Positions 55,551 to 64,000 of a stretch of DNA of 64,000 nt are shown in pieces (the stretch's first letter is position 1; the number at the start of each line of letters is the position of its first letter). A model generated the notes under the pieces. It made no database searches and was not told the origin of the DNA. It saw only the letters and a program-made list of their open reading frames with translations. The stretch is from Corynespora cassiicola. Lineage: Eukaryota > Ascomycota > Dothideomycetes > Pleosporales > Corynesporascaceae. The translations under genes were made by a program, and so were the position numbers. The DNA lies in assembly GCA_022059125.1 (NCBI GenBank), contig JAEUWY010000020.1, forward strand, positions 1,302,001-1,366,000, given 5' to 3'.

Positions 55551-58490
55551 ATGGCGCGCTTCTCCAACCCGCTGGCCTTCACGCCGCGGCCCGTCATTGT
55601 TGTGACAACACTGACGTACATAGCCCTCTTTGCTGCCCTGCTCACTGTCCATCTCACAGTCCCACACCATCCAAAGCATACCCCGGCGGGGACGAACCTC
55701 ACGCAGGCTTGGTCTGACCTTGAGACCATCACTCGACAGTACCACCCGTACAACAGTCACTCCAACGACCTAGTCCGCAAACATCTGCTATCTCGCGTCA
55801 AGGAAATTGTAGCTGCCAAGAACCTGGGCAGCGATCGCGTCGACATCATTGATGATAACATCTCCAATGTGACCTTCGCGTCGGGCAAGACTACCGTGTA
55901 TTTCGAGGGGACCAACATCATCGTCGCCATTCGCGGCTCTGAAGACGATGAGCCATTTTATCCCTCAGCGCAAGCCCCGTCGGGAACTGCAGCACGCGAT
56001 CCCAACAACGGCGGTGTTCTTGTGAACGCGCATTATGACTCGGTTAGCACGGGATACGGTGCCACAGACGACGGTGTCGGCGTTGTTTCTGTGCTGCAGC
56101 TCCTCTCCTACTTCACCGAGCCCCAAAACTGGCCCAAGCGAACCGTCATTCTGCTGCTCAATAATGGCGAGGAAGACTTTCTGAATGGCGCCAAAGCCTT
56201 CATGCGGCATCCAATCTCCCAGGTCCCGCATACGTTTCTTAACTTGGAGGGTGCTGGTGCTGGCGGTAGGGCTACCCTGTTCAGAAGCACAGACGTTGAA
56301 GTCACAAAGTTCTACAAGGCATCAAGCCACCCCTTCGGTACAGTCATCAGCAGCGATGGTTTCAAGGCTCGGCTCATCGCCAGCGAAACCGACTACGTTG
56401 TATTCAACGGCGAACTGGGCCTCCGGGGGCTCGACGTAGCCTTTATGGAACCTCGGGCAAGATACCATACCATTGAAGACTCCACAAGAGAAACGTCCAT
56501 GGACTCGCTGTGGCACATGCTTTCTGCCGCCATCGCTACAACCTCAGGCCTGGCTGGCGATACCAGCTCTCGCTTTAGTGGGGACGACCCGGAACGTAGT
56601 GATGGCAAGGTCGATGCAGGCAATGGCAATGATGCTGTCTGGTTTGACATCTTCGGCAAGGCCTTCGTAATCTTCCGCTTGCATACTCTCTTCGCTCTCA
56701 ACGTCACTCTCCTGGTGGTCGCTCCCATATTTCTGATTGCTCTCACAGTGGCTATTTCCAAGACAGATAAGAACTATTTGTTCGCGAGGAAGAAGTATGT
56801 GCATTCGTCGGACGACGACCAGCCCGTCCAACTCAATGGCTGGCGTGGCTTCTTTCGGTTTCCTATCGTGTTTTCGGTTGCTACCGCCGTCGTTGTAGGC
56901 TTGGCCTATCTCATTGTCCGAGTCAACCCCCTCATCATCTACAGCAGTCCTTATGCAGTTTGGAGGTACGTTTTCCGCCCACGAACTTGTAATGTGTTGC
57001 TAACTCTGTGCAGCATGATGCTTTCAGCGTGGTTTGTGGTAGCCTGGTTCTTGCTGCGTGGAGCCAGCGCAATGCGTCCCTCGGCACTTCAGCGCGTCTA
57101 CGCGCTCATTTGGCTATTCGTGGGCAGCTTCGCCCTTTTGACCTTTGCTACAGTCATGGCCCAAAACTACCAGATCGCAGGCGGCTATTTTGCCATGTTC
57201 TATTTCGCCGCCGTCTTTTTCGCTCTCTTGGTATCGTACCACGAGTTTTTCTTCCTGCCCAAAAAATCTGCATTTGTGAGTGGATTCGAACAATCGAATG
57301 GCGCTCGAAGAACGCCAGAGTCTACGAGCAGACCTCTGACCGGAACTACGAGCGGCGCACGATCCGACGATCGCCCGCTACTGGACGACGACGCCACCGA
57401 GACCACATCGCTCCTCCGGGGGGACCGCCGAAGCTTTGCACGATACGGAAGTCGGCGGCAATCGACAAGTGAGGGCACCGACAACGAGGACCGACAGACA
57501 CCCCTGAGGCTTGGGCAAGCGTATCCGGGGGAGCAAGAATGGAGTGGGAGACTGCCCAGCTGGCTTTGGATCGTGCAGTTCCTGCTCCTGGTGCCCATCA
57601 TAGTCATCCTTGTGGGACAGGTTGCTTTGCTGTTGACGTCAGCGTTGTACCAAACGCCCTCGGACGGTGCCTCGTCGCTCTTCATCTACATTGCATTCGC
57701 GGTCCTCACGACGCTGCTGCTCGCTCCCACCGGGCCGTTCATTCACCGCTTCACCTACCATGTCCCGACATTCCTATTCTTCGTCTTGGTCGGCACCGTC
57801 ATCTACAACCTTGTCGCGTTTCCATTTTCCAGGGATCACCGCCTGAAGCTATATTTCCTGCAGCAGGTGGATTTGGAGACGGGTGCGAACAGCGTGTCGT
57901 TAACCGGAGTGGACGAATATGTGCAGCAGGTCATCCGGGAACTACCCAGTGCGCAAGGCAAGCAGATTGAATGCTCGACGCCCGATCACCGGTCGCGCAA
58001 AAACCTGAGGATGTGCGCGTGGCAGGGTTTGCCCGCGCGTGTGGTGCCCCAAACCACGCCTTACAGCGACGGGCCCCACGACGACGGGTGGCTTTCATAT
58101 TCGATTTTCAAGGGTGCCAAAGCCAATGAGGCGACGATTCGCGTGGTTGGCCAGAACACACGCGCGTGTCGCATCCTCTTTGATACGCCGATCACTGATT
58201 TGGCGATTGACGGCGCCGTTTCGGACCCCCGCTTCAATGCGACGGGCGAGCATGGCACACGCGAGGTGCGCCTGTGGCATCGCGAATGGTCTCAGCCCTG
58301 GAACGTTAGCGTGACTTGGGAGCACAGCACCAACGCGACTCTTTCTGGAAGGGTCGTGTGCCTGTGGTCGGACGCAAACTCGGGGGACATTCCGGCCTTC
58401 GATGAGGTGCAGCACTACATTCCGGTGTGGGCGATCGCGACAAAGTACAGTGATGGACTGGTGGAAGGCTCCAAACGTTTCAAGATGTAG
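55551..58490 (+). CDS. PFF1: Vacuolar membrane M28 zinc protease, Pff1 family
   Basis: Two exons (55551-56965, 57014-58490) joined by a 48-base intron (GTACGT, branch GCTAAC, GCAG) give 963 residues; splicing yields YAVWSMMLSAWF, the form I know from homologues. After a first membrane helix (about 15-36) comes the lumenal M28 peptidase domain with zinc and catalytic residues H161 (NAHYDSV), D173 (GATDDGVG), E207-E208 (NNGEEDF) and H306 (RYHTIED), all present. About eight further membrane helices and a lumenal C-terminal domain follow. Yeast Pff1 is a multispanning vacuolar protease-like protein of uncertain substrate. The intron is a multiple of three and stop-free, so its retention would add 16 residues in a membrane loop. 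Confidence 0.94.
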   Translation: MARFSNPLAFTPRPVIVVTTLTYIALFAALLTVHLTVPHHPKHTPAGTNLTQAWSDLETITRQYHPYNSHSNDLVRKHLLSRVKEIVAAKNLGSDRVDIIDDNISNVTFASGKTTVYFEGTNIIVAIRGSEDDEPFYPSAQAPSGTAARDPNNGGVLVNAHYDSVSTGYGATDDGVGVVSVLQLLSYFTEPQNWPKRTVILLLNNGEEDFLNGAKAFMRHPISQVPHTFLNLEGAGAGGRATLFRSTDVEVTKFYKASSHPFGTVISSDGFKARLIASETDYVVFNGELGLRGLDVAFMEPRARYHTIEDSTRETSMDSLWHMLSAAIATTSGLAGDTSSRFSGDDPERSDGKVDAGNGNDAVWFDIFGKAFVIFRLHTLFALNVTLLVVAPIFLIALTVAISKTDKNYLFARKKYVHSSDDDQPVQLNGWRGFFRFPIVFSVATAVVVGLAYLIVRVNPLIIYSSPYAVWRYVFRPRTCNVLLTLCSMMLSAWFVVAWFLLRGASAMRPSALQRVYALIWLFVGSFALLTFATVMAQNYQIAGGYFAMFYFAAVFFALLVSYHEFFFLPKKSAFVSGFEQSNGARRTPESTSRPLTGTTSGARSDDRPLLDDDATETTSLLRGDRRSFARYGSRRQSTSEGTDNEDRQTPLRLGQAYPGEQEWSGRLPSWLWIVQFLLLVPIIVILVGQVALLLTSALYQTPSDGASSLFIYIAFAVLTTLLLAPTGPFIHRFTYHVPTFLFFVLVGTVIYNLVAFPFSRDHRLKLYFLQQVDLETGANSVSLTGVDEYVQQVIRELPSAQGKQIECSTPDHRSRKNLRMCAWQGLPARVVPQTTPYSDGPHDDGWLSYSIFKGAKANEATIRVVGQNTRACRILFDTPITDLAIDGAVSDPRFNATGEHGTREVRLWHREWSQPWNVSVTWEHSTNATLSGRVVCLWSDANSGDIPAFDEVQHYIPVWAIATKYSDGLVEGSKRFKM

Positions 58491-58910
58491 AGCAATTGAA
58501 TCTGGTCGCCCATAGGAGCCGGGTCAATGCTACCTCCCCTTTTCCTCTCGCTGCGATATCCTGTCCGACTGCATTTAAGCACGGCGTTCCTGGTTCTTGT
58601 CCTCGACACGTAATTTAATGACGTTCAATGCCCTCTGCCCCTCCTCGCTGCCCCTCTACTCTTTTTTTTTTCTGCCTCTGTTCCGCATTCTTTTGGACAT
58701 TTCCACCACTGTACATTTTGTATAATCCAGTAGCATCATGTACGCATGCCTAGCCTGCGTCTAATGGAAGCCATTACCGCGAGTGGAGTCCAATGAGAAC
58801 AACGGCCTGCCTTTATTCCCGCCTACCACGGTCTCTTTTGCCCCCACCACGCCTTTTTTAGACTTTCTGGAAATCCGGGCGCCAATCAGCGTGCTCGCAC
58901 CACCAACACC
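58491..58910. other. Spacer, PFF1 to large coiled-coil gene
   Basis: 420 bases with a T-run at 58662-58672 that may belong to the PFF1 3' end. No gene. Confidence 0.5.
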
Positions 58911-61900
58911 ATGGCGGGCGTGCTCGTCAGCCTGCGAGACTACGCGCGGAGTCATCCCATGTCTGTGGCGGTTGGAGTCGTTGTCGCTGTGCCGGGAGCC
59001 TACTTGTACGTCACAGGGCAGTCGGTCTCATGCGCCGTGGGCCTCTACGGCGATGCCTCTTCGGCTTCTTCCCCCCAGTCCTACGTGGCCAGCATCGCCA
59101 GCAGCCTGATGGTCCTAGAGACACGGTACCCACTGGACATCCGGCTGAGCTTGCCCACGTCGAGATGGAGCGACGGGCCGGATTCGATGTTTGTCCTGGG
59201 TGTCGTCGAAGAGACGCGCAACAAGATAATCGCATCCCTCGCGGCGCTGAGCGAAGGGCTCGGGGTCGACCTGGTGTACGGGGTGCGGCTGCTGGAAGAC
59301 CGCTGGGCCACGCCATTTCCTTTTTCGCGCTTCATGTCGGTCGCAATCACCACGGCATTGCCGGGCGCCTTCCTCGTCCTCGTCCGCAGATTCCCCCGCT
59401 CGTGGGCAGCGCGACACCGAACACACGTCGCCAACACTCTGCACGTCCTCGCCCTGGTGACAGTTGCGAGCCAGCGCCTCTCCGTCCAGGACTTGGTCGT
59501 CACGACGATAGTCATGGTCTCGCTCGAAGCCCTGCAGCGTACACTTGATCACGCCGACAGGGACCCACCGTCGGCTGTTGAAACACTCCTGTCGCAGACG
59601 CACTCGGCCATTGCCCAGTCGGATCTCGCCGCCCCCCTGAGCAGCGGACATATGAATGGAGCCATTGGCAACGGCAGCAACGGTAGCAGCCGCTCCAGGC
59701 CCCAGTCCCACCAGACGGGCTCCAAGGACGAGATCGTGCGACTGCAGCAGACTCTCACCGCTGTGAGCACCGCCGACAAGGCCAAGGAGCACGACCTCCG
59801 ACGGACCCAAAACGAACTTCAAAATGCGCGCACAACCCTCAATGAGACCTTTGCAGAATACGCGAGCCTCCGTGACGAGATGAAGGCAATGAAACAGTCC
59901 ATCGGCCGCGACCACCAAGCTGTCATCTACCGCAAAGACATCGAGCTGTTTGCTCTCCGCAAGGCCAACGACCAAAAGGAAACTTACATCAGGGAGCGCG
60001 ACGCAAAGCTAGACGACGCCTATCGACAGCAGAGGGCGACACTCGAACTAAAGGACGCGCAGCTGCGCAACCTCAAGGAACGTGTCGCCTTCCTGGAGCA
60101 GCAGAGTCCCAGGTTCCCCAGCGAAACCAAAGTAGAGGCCTCCGTCGACGGCGACCACCAGGCTGCGCTCCAGGTCAAGCTTCTACGTGTAAAGGGGAGA
60201 AACTCACTCGAAGTCCAGCCTAACGAGGAGAAGGACCAGGAGATTGCCAGGATGAAGGAGGAGCTTGCCGAGGCGAGGAAGACGTCGCGCGCCCTTGCCA
60301 AGACCCAGGATGAACTGCGGCGAGCCTGGGATGCATCCTACGAAGTGCAGCATTCTCTAAACGAAGAACGACAACAACATGCCGATACCCAGGAAAGGCT
60401 CGAGGAGGCTTTCGGCGCCCTTGAAGAGGAGCGCAAGAAGAACGTCAAGTACTCACCGACACGGCTACCGACCATCGAAGAGCAGGACAAGAAGGAACTA
60501 GAGGCCATGTTTGATGCCACTCAAAAGGACAATCTGCGCTTGTATTCGGAAGTACAAGCCTTGGATAAGCGGTTGCGAGAATCAAACGCCAGGCTGTTCT
60601 CCAGGGAAAAGGAGCTCGAAGCTCTTCACGAACAGCTTAGACTGGAAAAGGCCATCACCCAGGACATGGAGCAAGCTCGCCCGAGCTTGGTCCACCGCGT
60701 GCATTTCCAGCGGATGGAAGGTCAGCTCAAAGAGACTAGGGACTTGCTATTGGCCAAGGAAGACGAGATCAAGCAACTGAAGAAGAGCATCTCCACAAAG
60801 GAGAACAGCAATGGTGACCTGAAGAAGGAGAAAGAGAACTCGGCCATGGCAAAGAACCAGCTTCAAGAAGAAAATGAGCGCCTGAAGAAGTATGTCCAAG
60901 AGCTTGAATCCACAAAGGAACAACTCATGCTCGATCACGAACGCCTCGCGCAACATCGTGCCCGCCAAAGAAACTCGAGCGCTGAACACACCTCAGCACG
61001 ATCCAGTGGTGCGACGCTCATCTCTGATCCAAATAATCACCCAATAACGAATTCAGATGAACCCATGCCTGCACGCCCTGTCTCCCTCCGGGCCAACAGT
61101 GCAAGGGTTGCAACCCGTAATTCTGACGAGCCCGTGCCGACACGGCCGCTCTCTATCCCTACTCCTCAGCAAGTTGCCAGGCCTGAGGTTTCCCCTTCTC
61201 CCGAACGGCCTGCACCAGTTAGGGCGAATAGTAGCATACAAAACACACCAGAGCGGATAGTCAGAATCGACCCGACACCCATGATCTCTCACGACCTCCC
61301 GCCGTCTGAGCTTCGTCCGCATCGCAAGTCTGGTACACTCAAGAACTTTTTCCGTAAGCTTGCCGGTGAGAAGCCTGCCGAAAAACCTGCCAAGATCTCG
61401 AAAAAGGTCAAGAATGAAAAAGAGAAGAACCGCCCCAACACCACCCTTGCTTCCAAGGACAGTAATACTCGGGCGAGACCGAAGAGCTCAGGCACAGTTT
61501 TGGAGCCTGTCTTGAAGGGCGGAAGCCAGCAGAGGCCAAAGTCTGCGGCATTGCCCAGAGACATGCCGACACTGAGAATGGTTGATCCCACGCCTACCCG
61601 GGAACAGGAGCAAGAAATATTCCCTACGCCGAAGAGGGAGGTTCCCCAGTCTGCCAGGGACTCTTTGGTTCCATCGAACCAAGGTACTGAGAATGATGGC
61701 CAAGATGCCAACGAGGAGGACATGAAGAAGACAGACTCCAAGGATGAGGTCGAAGAGGCCGCCTGCAGAAGGGAAATGTCGCCTGCAAGTTACGCGAAAC
61801 CAGCCCCCGAGGTTCCAGCAGCCAATAGTGGTGCGGCGGCGAAAGATTTGAAGTCCCCAGCAGGCAGCAGGAACTCACCTGCTCGGTATTATGCCTCCCC

Positions 61901-62087
61901 AGCTGCGGACGGAAAGAAGAGAAGCGTCTCCGATGTCCAAAGCAGGTTCAAGGAAGACCGCAGTGTGAGCACGGGCTCTACGCCTCGCCCAGAGAGCATA
62001 GGCTTTTCGTATGTTCATTCTGACTCCAAAGCAACTGCACATGCTGACAGTACTAGGCGGCGTCTGCTCCGGAAGTCCATTGCTTGA
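58911..62087 (+). CDS. Membrane-anchored coiled-coil protein, unknown
   Basis: A single exon of 1058 residues. N-terminal hydrophobic segments (about 16-36, MSVAVGVVVAVPGAYLYVTG; about 140-160; about 172-205) suggest membrane insertion. Residues about 275-690 are an almost continuous coiled coil (for example EIARMKEELAEARKTSRALA). The rest is disordered, with the repeat NSDEPMPARPVS / NSDEPVPTRPLS, a basic patch (GTLKNFFRKLAGEKPAEKPA, then KISKKVKNEKEKNRP) and several Ser-Pro and Thr-Pro sites. The layout fits an organelle tether or scaffold with phosphorylated tail; that is inference. I recognise no named family, though similar architecture occurs in conserved Pezizomycotina proteins. It follows PFF1 on the same strand. 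Confidence 0.8.
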   Translation: MAGVLVSLRDYARSHPMSVAVGVVVAVPGAYLYVTGQSVSCAVGLYGDASSASSPQSYVASIASSLMVLETRYPLDIRLSLPTSRWSDGPDSMFVLGVVEETRNKIIASLAALSEGLGVDLVYGVRLLEDRWATPFPFSRFMSVAITTALPGAFLVLVRRFPRSWAARHRTHVANTLHVLALVTVASQRLSVQDLVVTTIVMVSLEALQRTLDHADRDPPSAVETLLSQTHSAIAQSDLAAPLSSGHMNGAIGNGSNGSSRSRPQSHQTGSKDEIVRLQQTLTAVSTADKAKEHDLRRTQNELQNARTTLNETFAEYASLRDEMKAMKQSIGRDHQAVIYRKDIELFALRKANDQKETYIRERDAKLDDAYRQQRATLELKDAQLRNLKERVAFLEQQSPRFPSETKVEASVDGDHQAALQVKLLRVKGRNSLEVQPNEEKDQEIARMKEELAEARKTSRALAKTQDELRRAWDASYEVQHSLNEERQQHADTQERLEEAFGALEEERKKNVKYSPTRLPTIEEQDKKELEAMFDATQKDNLRLYSEVQALDKRLRESNARLFSREKELEALHEQLRLEKAITQDMEQARPSLVHRVHFQRMEGQLKETRDLLLAKEDEIKQLKKSISTKENSNGDLKKEKENSAMAKNQLQEENERLKKYVQELESTKEQLMLDHERLAQHRARQRNSSAEHTSARSSGATLISDPNNHPITNSDEPMPARPVSLRANSARVATRNSDEPVPTRPLSIPTPQQVARPEVSPSPERPAPVRANSSIQNTPERIVRIDPTPMISHDLPPSELRPHRKSGTLKNFFRKLAGEKPAEKPAKISKKVKNEKEKNRPNTTLASKDSNTRARPKSSGTVLEPVLKGGSQQRPKSAALPRDMPTLRMVDPTPTREQEQEIFPTPKREVPQSARDSLVPSNQGTENDGQDANEEDMKKTDSKDEVEEAACRREMSPASYAKPAPEVPAANSGAAAKDLKSPAGSRNSPARYYASPAADGKKRSVSDVQSRFKEDRSVSTGSTPRPESIGFSYVHSDSKATAHADSTRRRLLRKSIA

Positions 62088-62748
62088 GGCACGCTCTTGC
62101 GAGCAATTACAAGGCACATAACAACAACAAATGTACCAGCTGTTGTAAATGGATTCCAACTTTTGCATCATATCATGGGTGGAGCTTTTGCATTTTTATC
62201 AAAAGCAACCGAGTAGCAACACGGGCGCAATGAATCTAGACACGATAATGGCGATACAGCATACAGCATACAACATACAAGTATTCAACGGCCACCAAAC
62301 GCATGTTTCCATGTACTTTTTTTTTTTTTATCTTTCGTCATCCTGAGGCGATATGGATGCTTTAAATATCTATTCATTGTTCATAACAATTTTATTCTAT
62401 TTAAAATACTTCTTTTTTTATTCAAAGTATGTGCGCGAAATGGTCCAACGTCGATCAAGCATCTCCTTCCTCCTCGTTTCAGACCGCTCCAATCCGTGCA
62501 CAAACACATCTTGCTTTTGACAATGCGAGACATGACGCGCGGGCCAAAGATGTGCAGCCACACACTCTCACAATATGACTCGCATGCCCAAGCTCCGACA
62601 TGCGTTCCCGCGCCTGAAGCCTCCCCCTCCCCTCAATCCCCCCTTCCCGACACAGCTCACCGCTCGCAAACACAGCACAACTCTGCTCACGCGCACACCG
62701 CTTCCTGCTGAGTATCCCTTCCTTTTCCCGCCCATCTCCAAACGCGCA
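62088..62748. other. Intergenic stretch between convergent genes
   Basis: About 660 bases, no gene. It has a T-run (62321-62331), short CATACA/AGCATACA repeats (62258-62281) and a second AT-rich patch (62370-62425). These look like 3' untranslated DNA of the two convergent genes. Confidence 0.5.
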
Positions 62749-64000
62749 CTACGCTGGCGCAGTGAAGGGCCGCCCCTCCACCAACTCCCACCGAAACACG
62801 GGCCGGCCGAGTAGCTCGTTGCGCCCGTGGACGCTCATGTAGCGTCCCGTCTCTGGATCGGTCTCCGGGCGTATGAGGTGCTGTTTTGGGCGTGCGGCGA
62901 GGGCGGGGGAGGAGCTGAGGGGCTTGCGGCGGAGCATCGAGGGGCCGGGGATTAGGCCTGGGGGGAAGGTTTGGGAGGGGAGGAGGGGGCGGATGCGGAG
63001 GGCTGGAGGGATGGTTCGGGGTCTTAGATCGGCGGTGGAGGGGCGGGTGGTGAAGGCGATGGCGGTCAGGTTTGTATATGGGTTTGGGTATAGGTTTGGG
63101 TAAAGTAGGTCAGAGATCTGGGGGGTGTGGGGGGCGCGGGAGGCGCGAGATGTGTAGAAGGATGTTAGGATGTGGTTTGCCGAGGAAGAGAGGTAGTCCG
63201 CTGGTGGAAAGGGGGTGGTTGGGGGCGAGGGGGCGCGTGGGAGCGGTTTGTTGATGAAAGGGGGCGTTGGTGTGATAGGTGGTGGGTGGGTGTCATGTGG
63301 TGGTGTGACGTGGGGGAGACGTGACTCCGTTCCAGCTGTTGCTAAGAGAGCATTCAGAAGTCCGAAGTGAATCTTCGGTGGAGGCGGGAGATCATGTGGG
63401 ATATGGTAGACTTTTGCGTCGCGGTGTCGAGGGATGCTGACCGTTGTGTAGGGGAGCGAATAAGTGGATCGTTTTCTCGTCCTGGAGGGCGAGGGTCTTT
63501 GGGAAGTCGTCGCCCCCGTTTGAGAGCTTTTTGGAGGCGTGAAATTTTGCGGCTGGATCGACGGGCTGTCCTCTGTCAGTTCCTCCACTGTTTCTAATCT
63601 TCCTTTCCCTTTTGGGTTCTCTCGAATATACGAACCCGGTCTGTGTTGCCTGCACGTCTTTTGTCCGTACATAGGTTTATGGGCTACGATTCCGGTTTGT
63701 GTCACATGTTCTTTGCTTGTGGAAGCGTTTGAATAGGTCATGGTGTCGACATGTGTTGGTGGAGGGGGCATCATGGCCACACTTGATGCGAGTTGTACTT
63801 CAGAGCCACTTCCGCCAGTGATCTTGTCAAAGACAAGATTTTGAAGCCTTTCATCACCACCTCCGGGTCCGAATACTTTCTTTATCAATTCTTTATCTGG
63901 AAAAGGCTGGTTTTGATTTATCCCTAGCCTGAGGACATCCATGATCCGGTCTTGGAACTTTTTATCTTTGAACTGGACGCCGCAAATATATGCGTTGATC
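62749..64000 (-). CDS. 3' part of a gene, post-BTB-domain-like protein
   Basis: The frame stays open to the right edge, so the 5' end lies outside the window (at least 417 codons are present). The first visible residues INAYICGVQFKDKKFQDRIM, then DVLRLGINQ, KELIKKVFG and DERLQNLVFD match the helical segment that follows BTB domains in a common fungal family (a pattern of YxxGxxxxDxxFxxxxxD), so the missing part is probably a BTB/POZ domain. The rest, about 330 residues, is Pro/Ser/Thr-rich and disordered, ending GRPVFRWELVEGRPF near the C-terminus. Fungal BTB proteins of this type have unknown partners. An ATG at 63942 exists but lies inside the conserved helix, so I do not take it as the start. 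Confidence 0.65.
   Translation of the reverse strand, partial: INAYICGVQFKDKKFQDRIMDVLRLGINQNQPFPDKELIKKVFGPGGGDERLQNLVFDKITGGSGSEVQLASSVAMMPPPPTHVDTMTYSNASTSKEHVTQTGIVAHKPMYGQKTCRQHRPGSYIRENPKGKGRLETVEELTEDSPSIQPQNFTPPKSSQTGATTSQRPSPSRTRKRSTYSLPYTTVSIPRHRDAKVYHIPHDLPPPPKIHFGLLNALLATAGTESRLPHVTPPHDTHPPPITPTPPFINKPLPRAPSPPTTPFPPADYLSSSANHILTSFYTSRASRAPHTPQISDLLYPNLYPNPYTNLTAIAFTTRPSTADLRPRTIPPALRIRPLLPSQTFPPGLIPGPSMLRRKPLSSSPALAARPKQHLIRPETDPETGRYMSVHGRNELLGRPVFRWELVEGRPFTAPA

Overview
The window looks like nuclear DNA of a filamentous ascomycete (Pezizomycotina; a Dothideomycete such as a member of the Pleosporales is my inference, not proven). The reasons are short introns of about 48-86 bases (a few longer) with GTANGT/GTRAGT donors and CTAAC/CTRAC branch sites, long intergenic gaps, and clear homologues of fungal families (Bys1, Sip3/LAM, Kri1, Pff1, CAP, GMC, P450). 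I see no rRNA, tRNA, CRISPR array or intact transposon. Exon joins below were placed by eye from splice motifs and reading-frame closure.

Left part (3.6-29 kb), metabolic and surface genes in loose spacing: a Bys1 secreted protein; a salicylate-hydroxylase-like FAD monooxygenase tail-to-tail with an MFS exporter; a glycerate kinase divergent from that exporter; a GlcG/HbpS-like protein tail-to-tail with a Baeyer-Villiger-type flavin monooxygenase; a secreted CAP protein; a SET-domain methyltransferase; a 4.9 kb gene-poor stretch; a DUF6914-like protein; and a repetitive secreted surface protein whose signal peptide lies on a small first exon. The two flavin monooxygenases, exporter, glycerate kinase and GlcG-like gene may form a small catabolic neighbourhood.

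Middle part (30-44 kb), accessory in character: a P450 and a GMC oxidoreductase in tandem, then a lower-GC block of orphan genes: a four-helix membrane protein, a membrane/coiled-coil protein, a 214-residue unknown, a broken coiled-coil gene (two in-frame stops and one frameshift), and a 718-residue coiled-coil protein with a GCG-repeat polyalanine tract. A strongly AT-rich island of about 0.5 kb lies inside the block. This is the most likely place for undescribed biology.

Right part (45-64 kb), dense conserved housekeeping: a Sip3/LAM-family sterol-transfer protein (BAR-PH-GRAM-VASt-TM) head-to-head with the ribosome-biogenesis factor Kri1, a long repeat-rich acidic protein, a small Rossmann/methyltransferase-like protein, the vacuolar membrane M28 protease Pff1, a large membrane-anchored coiled-coil protein, and the 3' part of a gene that runs off the right edge and resembles the region after a BTB domain.
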